DNA of 64,000 nt, taken from positions 22,489,754 through 22,553,753 of the forward strand of contig CAIIXF020000011.1 in assembly GCA_903813345.2 (NCBI GenBank), in the 5' to 3' direction. A program made the translations under genes and the position numbers. The stretch comes from Owenia fusiformis. Its lineage: Eukaryota > Annelida > Polychaeta > Sabellida > Oweniidae. Under the pieces are notes generated by a model, which saw nothing but the letters and a program-made list of their open reading frames with translations, did no database searches and was not told the DNA's origin. Positions 53,713-64,000 of the stretch are shown here, piece after piece; the first letter of the stretch is position 1, and every line of letters starts with the position of its first letter.

Positions 53713-55268
53713 ACTTTAATTTATTTCATAACTACTGAAGTTCTTGAAAATAATATAAATCTCTCTTGGTATATCAATTCATCTTCGTTACTATACACTG
53801 GCTTGATTATATCATCATTTCAATTATAAGGAGCACCAATGTAAACCACTCGGCCTTTGTACATGAAGATAACAAAAATGTTAATTCTAAAAAGTGACAA
53901 TTTTCAAATTATGAACTTGTGTAAGATACGAACCCTTTAAGATTAAATTGAGGATACTCATATTGAATATATTGCCACATGTTATCAAATATTTAGATTG
54001 AGATTCTCTGTTTAAAGCATGTCACCCCAGACCTACCCTGTATTGAAACTCTAAGTAAGTTTTTAACATATACAATCACTGTGGTAAAATGGACTTTGAG
54101 GAATCGTTGAGATTCGGTGGACAGGTGTATTAGATATATATTGTAAACTATATTTGACTTGAATTTATTCTATGAAAGGGAATTTGTGCCAAAAGGCATT
54201 TATGGATTGATATTTTAATCGCGGGACTTATATTCTATCGAAAATGTTTATCAAGGATTAGGGCTGGGCTGTTTGTTTAGAAATAATTGTTACAATAGAC
54301 TTGTTGAGTATACATAAACATCTTAACTTATAAATGAACGCTTGTACAAGGTAAGTTATCTTAATTCTTTTATAATTTGATATCAAAATGATTTCATTTT
54401 CTCAGTGAAAATAAATTAGTTAATTGGGGCAACATGAGTGTAGACGATTTAGAGACTGGAGGGTTTCCTTTTGAAAGGTTATTTCTGACACCCCCGACAC
54501 ATCAGGCTTCGTTCACTATGATCAGTACAACATATATTTGACATATGTTCTGTGCAGAACAACGAATGCAATTTATTCATTTCTTTAATTTTATCATATA
54601 TATATATATTGTTTTAACGATTTCAGGGGCGTAGCCAGCAATTATCAAGGGGTGTGATTTTTTAAAATTTACATTGTGCACTGTTCATTCTACATTTCAA
54701 ACTATAATTTGTTAATGTTTTTTCAACAAGTTTTACAAAATTGCTTTTTTTCCTTTTTTTGTGGGGTTGGGAGACCTCCCCTGAATAACCCCCATGGGTT
54801 TCGTGGACGTAGTCAATATGATTGTTTTCTACAAACACTTATTTTTACTTATCAGTCGAATGTTAAACCAATTAATTGGTTGCACATGGTTTCATTGGAA
54901 TCATAACTTTGAGTGGTTGTCGTTTATGATAACTTGATTGATCAACTTTGCTAATTCAAAGACATATTTCTAATGTCAAATAATGCTATTTAAAACAATG
55001 TTAACAGTTTTGAATGAGACCGAGGTTTATATTCACGTGCATTTGTTTATAATACAACATAGGGAGATTTACTATAACAGCGTTATGAATGACATAAATG
55101 TCCATCAATTAAAAGCATTAAGCTGTAAAGAGATAAGTGATGTAAGTGATGAGACAAAATCCAAGTGATCAATTATGAAATATCGTCATATTCGACCAAA
55201 TTCATTTTCAGATGTCAAATAAAGCAACAAATTCAGTGGATGAAGCTAAAGGTATTGTAGGTAAGGCA
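53713..55268. other. Non-coding interval
   Basis: No gene seen. It contains a TATATA run (54596-54609) and a GGGGCGTAGCCAGCAATTAT segment near 54627 resembling one end of the element at 55269-55369. Confidence 0.5.
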
Positions 55269-55369
55269 GGCCCATAGCCAGGGAGGAGCTGGGGGTCCGC
55301 GGGAGCGCTCGATTTTTTAGCCAAAACTGTCAAAAAGCCCCTCCCCCTGGTAAAAACTGGCTACGGGCA
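55269..55369. mobile_element. Short TIR element (~100 bp)
   Basis: GGCCCATAGCCAGG and the inverse CTGGCTACGGGC bound a C/G-run core (GGGGGTCC, CCCCTCCCCC). A compact MITE-like unit. Confidence 0.6.
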
Positions 55370-58300
55370 AGTGAGGTGTAGAAATGTCTAAATTCATTAG
55401 ATTTGAAAAGAGATATTCCCATTTTCAAAACAATCCCCCAAGCTGTAAGGTCTGTAGGTAACATTCAAATCGAATTATAAAGCCACAAATCTAGACAAGA
55501 CATACATATATCGATGTAAGACAAATATATTATAAATTGTATAAAACACAACTAATGGTCGGGCTGGTAGAAGACTTTTTATTACCCTTCGTGTAGCTGT
55601 GTAGAGTCTAGTTATAAACTAGAGTATACGACTAAATTACATCATGATATACCATGACATCTCATTTCTTCTCAGCCCTGAGATGCCATGATATAATGAG
55701 CTTGATTTGGCGATCCAGGAGAGCCCAAAATTGGGGATTTTTGAGATCTTTCATCCCAGCTCATATTTCATTTAATTGGGGTCATTAAACTTGTGTACAC
55801 ATACCTGTGCTAATATCTGCTGTTAAATACAATGCCTATTATGTAATGTATTGACATTAGGTAAATGATTACATGATAACTATCACACTTATTGACAGTT
55901 ATAACTCTTCCCATCTGATGTGCTCAGATCACATAATATGCCTCATAATATCAGAGCATGTTTCAAGTGAAACAGAAAGATGCTATGAGTATCAGAATGA
56001 CTAAATTATAAGACAAGCTCTCTTTAAGAACTGAAGTCGAACGAATGCAAAGGGTAACTTTTTATTTAACCATTGCATTCATTCGTCGTCATCAGTTCTA
56101 AAAGGAGCTTGGAATCGCCTTCAAGTAGTTTGACTCTGCACAAAGGGTATTTTTATTCGAACACTGAAAATGTATTCAGATTTATTGAAAATTAATAGTA
56201 GTGAAAACATTTTCTTAAGTTTCTCTCAGTTTTAAAAAAGAAATATGATGGATATCAAATGAGTTGTATATGGCGGAGGGGTGAAATGAACTTGACATTG
56301 CCAAGGAAACCAAACACATCAGTTCAATTTCCATAATGGATTTATCCAGTTAATTCCGCCTCGCGGTCAAATATACTTGATATATGAGCGCTGTATCAAT
56401 ATAATAAGCAATCAGGACTTGATTTACTGTGTGCAATTGGAGGATGGTTTTGAATCTGACATAACGAATTAATTTTAGAATTATTTATCGGATTTCTTTT
56501 TCTGCTTTTGATGCTGGAGTGTCGATATCCACCGTGGATATCACATTTTCGTTCAGTGGTTCTATATGCATGGCTGTAGTACTAGCCCGACAGTACCAGC
56601 AGGCATTGTGTTAAATGCTCGCATTTCCTTGCCACAGTTTCACCTTATGAATTGTCAATGGGGAGTAGAAGAAATGGGAAAGAGAATGAAACGTGGTGTT
56701 CACCTAGCAATAAGTGAAATCAATATTTTGTTTAACTCAAAATTGTATAAGACGATCATCTATGAGGCGAAGAGAAATCACGGCCTCCTATCAACAATTT
56801 TGCAGCATGCATGCAGACTCATCCCCGTTAATATATTTGCCTTCTACTAGCTGGATAAGGAAATTGGTGGGAAGGGGAGGACCAAAGGTTTATTGCATAA
56901 CTATTCTATCAGTTTCGTCATCTCCCAGTTGCATAACAGAGAGATAACTATCAACATCGATTAGCGACTCGTACACGCTGAAAAAGCTTCGCTCACTGTC
57001 GCTTTTTCCTTATTTGAATTTTCATAATATCGTACATATTTGAAAAAATAGTGTATGGAAAACAGAAATGCCTCTGTAGAAATCATTGGTATCTAGACCC
57101 AGTGCCCCCGCCCTGGCAATATCGTCGTATTAGTCATAGCTAAAATTAATAAGATAAGGTCAACCCGACTCGTGCTGATAGAGCCATTTCGAAGTGTTGC
57201 ACTATCTTATCCAAAGGGGGTTATTACAAAGGAACCTCTCAGATTTGAAAGAAATGATATATTTTTTCATTGTTTCATTTGACAGGAAATAATGAGCAAA
57301 AGTCAGGATTTGCGAATGAAGAACAACGGTGGTATATAATTTGTATTTGTGAATGATTTGCGATAGAAACAAATTTTCAGAATGCGTCTATAACATACTG
57401 TAAATTGTTGAAAACACTTGCCATCTCAAGCGTTCATTATAAATACAAATCAGTCACGACATCTTTTCTTCTTGGATCTGTTGGGGTTAATTTTCCAAGG
57501 AGGGCAATGGGACCTCGGTTTGATATAATTTAAATCATTTATTCAGGCCGACTTAGAACACTGAATTCGGGTTAGAACAAATCAAACTGTTGTTTAGCTC
57601 TGTTCCGTTTAGTTGTTTCTATTGTTCAAGTAAGAGACCAGAGTACATATTTACATAACTTAGGAAATCAAACTAAATGTTTGGATAAAATATTTCCACA
57701 CACGATTTTTGATGTTTTGTACGTTGGTTTATACATTTACCACTCGCACAGTCTTGAATCGAATCTATTAAGGTAAAGATGATAGACAGATCCATCGGCC
57801 GGGCGCGGTACTGAAAATCGAAGCAATCAATCAATTGGACAGACTCTGTGTTCACGGTGACCCTGTCCTCACATGCAGAAGTACTATAGTCAAAGGGAGT
57901 ATAATTATAACTATGGTGACATTTACATATTATTTATTATTTAACACCAATCAACAGGTACAACTGTTATTAAGATGTATGATCGGATATATCCAGATTA
58001 AATTGCTTCTAAAAGTCGTCATCGGCAATTCTGATTTGGGAAACGGCAATTACCTCAATCTCTGATTAAATAGTCTTAAAGTATTGTAGCAATGAATAAC
58101 ACCACTGATAAACATAATCGTCTTAAGAAGATAAACGTAAAAGGACATTTATCTTAAAATTAAACAGGAGTCGCCCGAATGATAAAGAAAACTTTAAAGG
58201 TGATTCTGCTAGTTGTTATATACAATTTGTATGAATATGGTTTGGTTTGAATGTATTGCAACAGGTTCGACTTTCCTCCCCCCCCCCTCCATTGATCTAT

Positions 58301-58777
58301 TCCGGTATCCATTAGAGATCAAATTTTCTTATTGATTCATGTATAATAATGAACACAGAGATTTGTTTTTCTTTGAACTTATGTGCCTTGCTCTATCGAA
58401 AGTGTGTTAAGTAGCAATAGTTTTGGGGTGTTTAGATGTTTGCTTTTTTTTAATTGTAATAGTTGATTGAAGAAACAAATGTTTACATGTTTATATTACA
58501 ATTGTGTGTTCCCATTTTTCAAAGCTGCGCTTGCGTTTTCTCGTTAAATATAGAAAACCATTGAACGTGACCTGATGTAAGACAATGTACAGGAGTACAC
58601 TCCTCTCCATAAGTTTGGAAAGCGGAGGTTTATTGGATATAGAATATCAAAGCCTGATAATATTTTTATTCTAATTTCAACACCTATGTCGATGTTCATA
58701 TTCTGTTTTGTTTTGAGGCATATATCTAATCTCTTCCTGTAATTTCAGACGTCATCGATGAGAACAGATATGATATA
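55370..58777. other. Non-coding interval
   Basis: No exon is supported; the open frame at 56566-56850 lacks splice sites or motifs that would make it convincing. It holds the hairpin at 56010-56108, a poly-C run near 58278-58288 and a solo TIR-like end at 58597-58618. Confidence 0.5.
56010..56108. repeat. Hairpin repeat, second copy at 62362-62410
   Basis: AAGCTCTCTTTAAGAACTGA and GTCGAACGAATGCAA pair with TTGCATTCATTCGTCGTCAT and CAGTTC. One arm (AAGCTCTCTTTTAAGAAGTG, AAACGAATGCAAAGGGTAG) recurs at 62362-62410. Confidence 0.7.
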
Positions 58778-59054
58778 CAGGCCTGTCAACTGTCCCGCAA
58801 TTTGCGTATTTGTCACGCATTTGCTGAAGAATTTGAAGTCACGCCAGTTTTTTTTGCGTGACAGAAAATGTCACGCAAATACGCATTTTACCTGGTAATT
58901 GTCACGCAAAAATATTTCTGTAGAAATTTTTTCGAAATATGTTTACGATACGGTAAAAATACGAACGTCGGAAGAAAACCGAACGCAATTTGTTCGGATT
59001 TGTCACGCGAATCCCGTATATGTCACGCATGTTCATTTGAAATTTTCGTACCTA

Positions 59055-59079
59055 CCCCCCCCCCCCCCCCCCCCCCCCC
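59055..59079. repeat. Poly-C tract (25 C)
   Basis: Homopolymer inside the hAT-like element; likely length-variable. Confidence 0.9.
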
Positions 59080-59118
59080 GTTGACGACATCGCGAGCGTA
59101 TCGAGCGCGAAAAATTTG

Positions 59119-59245
59119 AGGTGTTCAAAGTTTGGCAAAGGTGCTCAAACTTTGGCCAAAGGTGTTTAAAAGTTGGCCAAAGGTGTTCAAAATTTGGACA
59201 AAAGTGTTCAGATTTGGACTTAGGTGTCCAACATTTTGAAGTCAC
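59119..59245. repeat. 20-21-bp minisatellite, 6 copies
   Basis: AGGTGTTCAAAGTTTGGCAA-type units repeat six times with drift, inside the hAT-like element. Confidence 0.85.
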
Positions 59246-59283
59246 TCATATTAGGTGGTCCCAAGTTGACAGCCCTGGATATA

Positions 59284-62200
59284 TGACGGACTTGCTGACC
59301 AGTTTATTTTGATATGGTAGTGTGTGCACTACCCTTAGCCAGAGCTCGACCTTGACAAGACTCTGATTTAGCCCTCTTGATACATATTATGTCAAAAATT
59401 ATATACTCAGTAAATCCCAATAATTTAAGCTCCCCTCCCCTCAATCCGGATCAGCCAATTGTAATTTGAAAAGTCAGGAAAGGAATAGCGCGGTAAATAA
59501 GAATAAATGACTCAGAAGGTTGGAAATTATGTCACGTACATGGAGACTGGAACGCTCATTAGTCTCTTTTAACAGATTTTTATAAACAGATGGTAAGTAA
59601 AAAGTTCAGTTAGGACTAAACGAAGTTAAACTCTACCGGCGTGATATTTACTTCTGGTTTAGAATTCAAACACACGCCAATACCATAAAACCGCAGAATC
59701 ACCCCTTTCAGTGTAAACATGTCAAATAAAGCGATTCGCTTTCACATCCTATGTTCAGATGTTATTGAGTGTACGAGCACTGCGACTACAGTATTATGAT
59801 AATCAACACGTGGAGTATAAACGACGTTACTGAGCTTGACTGTGGAATATTAACTTGATTTTAAACTACAAACACAACTAAAGTAAACTTAGTATGATAT
59901 GAACAAAACTAGGATGCAAAATTGAAAGTTGCAACTGCTAACGCTGGAATATTGCCCATTCAGACCCATAGTGTGATTCGAACATGGAGTAGTACACTTT
60001 GGAGATTTGGAGACTTTAAAACCTGACTTATCGGTAAGTAAATTACATAGAGACTATTCATCGTTAGCCTATATTGAAATTCAAGACTATTTACGTGTAG
60101 CATTGCCAAAGTGCACGTTTGTTACTTTAACAAATCGCACCTAAACCAGTATAGCATACATGACCCATACACGGTGTAAACCGAACTGAAACACTATATA
60201 TAAGAAGTAAGATTGTTTATCATAACGGTGTTACTGTCGGTTAAAGTATGTACACCACCAGCAATATAGCCTACTGTACTGCTGTGTACTATAAATATGA
60301 ACAATATTTATCTTAGTGCATACTGTAAGTTTTGTTTAGTGCCCTATGAAACTCATGTGTGTCTTTAGCACTTAAAATGTCAAGTATCGGAGGAAGTACA
60401 TGAATAAAAACTGTATCTGAAGTCAGAACTGAGGAAGTACATATATCACACATGCATATACCGACTATATTTGCATATATATTGTACCTGAACACACTAG
60501 ATTTGCATGTGACTGTACGCCTTACTATTACAGTGGACATTGGGTATTAAATACTCTTATGATATACAGTACACCCGTAAATATCCTTTGTAGACGTTAC
60601 TTTAAATGATAAACAGTATATAAAAATAAGCACTTCGTATACAAATGTATCTGATATATACATATTGTATACTGGAAAGGTGTGACAGTTGCATCAATCA
60701 GATACAATTACGTCCTTTACAATAAGTACCCTACAGTCGGGGGTAGTGAAAATGAACAAAGTCTAAAAAATATAGGATTAGAGGACTTGTAGTTTGATGC
60801 TTCACTGACACGTTATTTTTGTTAAAAATGCCATGGCTGACACTTCCTAAATTACAAGAAGCCACATGTTAACTGCAAATAAAACTAATTTATCTGAAAT
60901 ATACATTTTGTTTTTTTATTAAAAATATAAACGTATTTTTGAATATAATATCACACTGTGGTCATTGGATTTAATGCTTTTTTCAAAATGACAAGAGGCC
61001 AATGGAAAAATACTAAAGCTGACTTTCTAGACCTTGCCTTTGGAAATGACTGAAAGACCAGCAAAAATTGATACGGATTGAAGATGTCAAATTCTTCACA
61101 GTGAATTTTGGAAGAATTTCTCAAAATTAACATACAATAACATGTATGTGTTGTGTGTTATGGCCTATTTGAAAGCTCGACTCCTGATTTTTGGTTACTA
61201 TGGCAACCTTTTCTAATTAGTTACTGATTAAATATAGTAGTTAAACGTATTGATTACGTTTTGCTAGATTTAATAAGTCATCGTATGTTGCATCATTTTG
61301 CAAACATTTCTTTTCAATACATTAAAAATACGATAACACGAAGACTTTTTGATCACCCTTCGAACATAGACTGTTTTTACATCTGGGAATGGGACACATG
61401 ATAAGACATTAGTGGAGACTGATGCGAGTGTCACAATAGTATGTGTTGAAACCTTTATCAGTTTTCACTGAAGAACGCTTAAAACGACACTGCCCTCAAC
61501 ATAAACACTTACAAATAACTAATATTATCTTCACAACTGTAGCACAATTTCAGGCCATTTGAGGTTTAAAATTTCGAGGTTCACCCGAAACATTTCGAAA
61601 ATGTAATGTTACGTTGCAACAACATCTGCTAAATTCTGCATCATCATCATCTCTCTCTTTATGACTCGTTTACTGAAACATCAGCTGATTATGTGTTCCC
61701 AAAAATCTGGAATATTTTTCTCGTTATATCAGGACCATGTATCATTCCGTGTGGTCCCACTATCGGGTTTCTTATTTCTATGACACCATAATGACCAAGA
61801 TCAACATGGAGAAACTGATTTTAGAGATAATTTGCTGTTTTTTAAACAAAGAGAGAGACTGGCTAATGTCAAACTCTTACAAAATTGATTTTAATACAAA
61901 TCATATTTACATGATGTTTGATATTAGTATATTCGAACCTAAATTGGTTTTATGCCATTTTTAATATTTATAGCATTAGAGGGTTTGAGTCATAACGAGG
62001 GTTGTATTTTCCAAATTTTGCTCAATTTCGAACTGATCGATGACAAACGTATTCCATAGGAAGGCTACGATAAATAAATAGAATGTTTAGCGTATCATCT
62101 TTCCTACTTAAAACTACCATACTGGCGATGTAAAACCACATAAGGGACTTTAAAAGCATGGTGGAGTATAAACAGTGATTTTTATATATTTTTTCTCTTA

Positions 62201-62817
62201 GAATGAAGCAAATGAAATATGTCAGATTAATAAGTTAAGCAGCATAGAGAAGATATGGTCTAAAAAGCCCTCATCCCGTCCTCGATATCACAAAACAATG
62301 CATGTTATGTTGATGGCCTAAAAACTTAAATGAATACTACTACCCTGCTTGCAGAGTCTAGTAAGACGAAGCTCTCTTTTAAGAAGTGAAGTCAAACGAA
62401 TGCAAAGGGTAGAATACTACTATACCTTTGTCTTATTTACGCGATATATAAAAATGTGGTTATTTAATAATCTATGAACAACGCTGCAGAGCAAATTTAT
62501 TAATTAAAATCTCAAGAGTAAATGAAACACGCCTGTGTTTATCAATTTTATTTGAATTTTCCGAAGATTTGCCCGACCTCCCGATGATAAATACGTTGAT
62601 TTCTGTCAGGATAAATTGTTTTTTGTTATTGCGTTTCTAATTCAATAACACGTCGCGTCCTGATCGAGACTGGAAATATTTGAAATATGGCTCCGAGATA
62701 ATTCTTAAACAATGCAACTGTATACTCCAAGACAATAATTCCCTTTTCTATATCAATAGTATTTGACTAACTATCCTAATTGGATGGGATAAGTAGGATA
62801 TTAGAAATAGAGGTGGA
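59284..62817. other. Non-coding interval
   Basis: No gene is supported. It is AT-rich, with no long repeats beyond the 62362-62410 arm. Confidence 0.5.
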
Positions 62818-63822
62818 GATGCAGAACTTTCTTTTTTCTTTCTTTCTTTATTTCCACCCACACTTGTGAGTATAAAATACTTACTTGTACACATATAATA
62901 ATGATACACAATAATACAAATTAGTTTAAATCTTTACTACCAATGATATAATCTTCATTAATTTGCCTAACTTCGCGAAATGCTTGACAATAAACCTTTA
63001 AATTTCAACATGTTTGGTTGTTTACTAGATGCAGAACTTTCTTTTTTCTTTCTTTATTTCCACCCTCACTTGTGAGTATAAAAGAGTACTTGTACATATA
63101 ATAATGATACAAATTAGTTTAAATCTTTACTACCAATGATGTAATCTTCATTAATTTGCCTAACTTCGCGGAATGCTTGACAATAAACCTTTAAATTTCA
63201 ACATGTTTGGTTGTTTACTAGATGCAGAACTTTCTTTTTTCTTTCTTTATTTCCACCCTCACTTGTGAGTATAAAATAGTACTTGTACATATAATAATGA
63301 TACAAATTAGTTTAAATCTTTACTACCAATGATGTAATCTTCATTAATTTGCCTAACTTCGCGGAATGCTTGACAATAAACCTTTAAATTTCAACATGTT
63401 TGGTTGTTTACTAGATACAGAACTTTCTTTTTTCTTTCTTTATTTCCACCCACATTTGTGAGTATAAAATAGTACTTGTACATATAATAATGATACACAA
63501 TAATACAAATTAGTTTAAATCTTTACTACCAATGATATAATCGCGAAATGCTTAATATTTGACAATAAACCTTAAAATTTCAACATGTTTGGTTGTTTAC
63601 TAGATGCAGAACTTTCTTTTTTCTTTCTTTATTTCTACCCACACTTGAGAGTATAAGATAAAATAGTACTTGTACATATAATAATGATACACTGATGATA
63701 CAGATTAGTTTAAATCTTTACTACCAGTGATATAATCTTCATTAATTTGCCTAACTTCACAGAATGCTTAACATTTGACAATAAACCTTTAAATTTCAAC
63801 ATGTTTGGTTGTTTACTAAACA
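62818..63822. repeat. ~195-bp satellite, 5 units
   Basis: GATGCAGAACTTTCTTTTTT starts near 62818, 63028, 63221, 63414 (GATACAG) and 63603, giving spacings of about 210, 193, 193 and 189 bp. Each unit ends CATGTTTGGTTGTTTACTA. The second and third units are almost identical, suggesting recent amplification. Confidence 0.93.
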
Positions 63823-64000
63823 TACACTTTGCAGAATATATAGGCCTATTCAGTAAAAATTAGTTGAGAGTGATCACGACGAGCTGAAACAAACTGAATA
63901 TATTGCGTACGTCATTTGTACTAGTCGTAGGCATAATACTCTTTAAGTCAGTAATGTATTTCTCAGTCATGCGAAAAACCGTTTTGGATCAAATTGATGG

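Larger units (their letters stand above)
58778..59277. mobile_element. hAT-like non-autonomous element (500 bp)
   Basis: Ends CAGGCCTGTCAACT and AGTTGACAGCCCTG pair with one mismatch, and GATATA flanks both sides. CAGGGxTGTCAA-type ends are common in hAT elements, whose duplications are 8 bp; only 6 bp match here. It contains repeated TGTCACGCA words (58810-59035), a 25-C run and a 20-21-bp minisatellite. Confidence 0.65.

Noticed and set aside
56566-56947. Two overlapping plus-strand frames as a possible gene
   Set aside because: Short, no domain, no convincing splice sites or neighbours, and composition typical of the flanks.
58868-59119. Frame ending in a poly-proline run
   Set aside because: The prolines come from a 25-C homopolymer inside a hAT-like element.
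1-64000. tRNA, rRNA or other structured RNA genes
   Set aside because: No cloverleaf with A/B boxes or rRNA-like block was recognised by eye; a covariance-model scan would be needed to be certain.

Overview
This is AT-rich, intron-bearing animal DNA packed with transposons. No bacterial gene organisation is visible: genes are split by GT-AG introns, coding exons fill only about 2.6 kb, and most of the window is repeats. The gene families (a midkine/pleiotrophin-type growth factor and folate-receptor-like proteins) and the marine-invertebrate style of the mobile elements suggest an invertebrate metazoan. My best guess is a deuterostome such as an echinoderm or hemichordate, but the species cannot be fixed by reading.

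Host genes. (1) A six-exon plus-strand gene at 4821-7874 encodes a secreted 323-residue protein. It has one midkine/pleiotrophin N-type domain and four further cysteine modules, each on its own phase-1 exon. (2) Two four-exon folate-receptor-like genes lie on the minus strand: copy A at 20124-21918 (262 aa) and copy B at 43999-50883 (260 aa). Their exon phases are identical and their exon lengths nearly so. A third copy survives only as a broken first exon at 25456-25554, cut off where a TIR element begins. Copy A spans 1.8 kb and copy B 6.9 kb, because TIR elements have filled B's introns.

Mobile layers. 3670-4729 is a mariner foldback just upstream of the growth-factor coding start. 8886-17392 is an 8.5-kb element with roughly 750-bp terminal inverted repeats. 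It carries a decayed minus-strand gene (zinc-binding N-terminus, FEN1/XPG-like nuclease region, C-terminal CXC cysteine domain), a 49-bp minisatellite, and a young LINE insertion with a perfect 17-bp target duplication. 22743-25456 holds three copies of a GC-rich TIR element around a dead LINE. 27965-33951 is a 6-kb palindromic composite with nested foldbacks. 34060-38470 is a three-layer nest: an old LINE split by a younger LINE, which is split by a 1.6-kb TIR element. Removing each layer restores the reading frame of the one below. 38912-43771 is a foldback element whose arms are tandem arrays of a ~350-bp unit. The right end (51-64 kb) has no recognisable gene, only satellites, minisatellites and small TIR elements.

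The strongest candidates for something poorly described are the nuclease+CXC element with long TIRs, a second CXC relic inside the 4.9-kb foldback, and a palindromic octamer motif shared by both elements.
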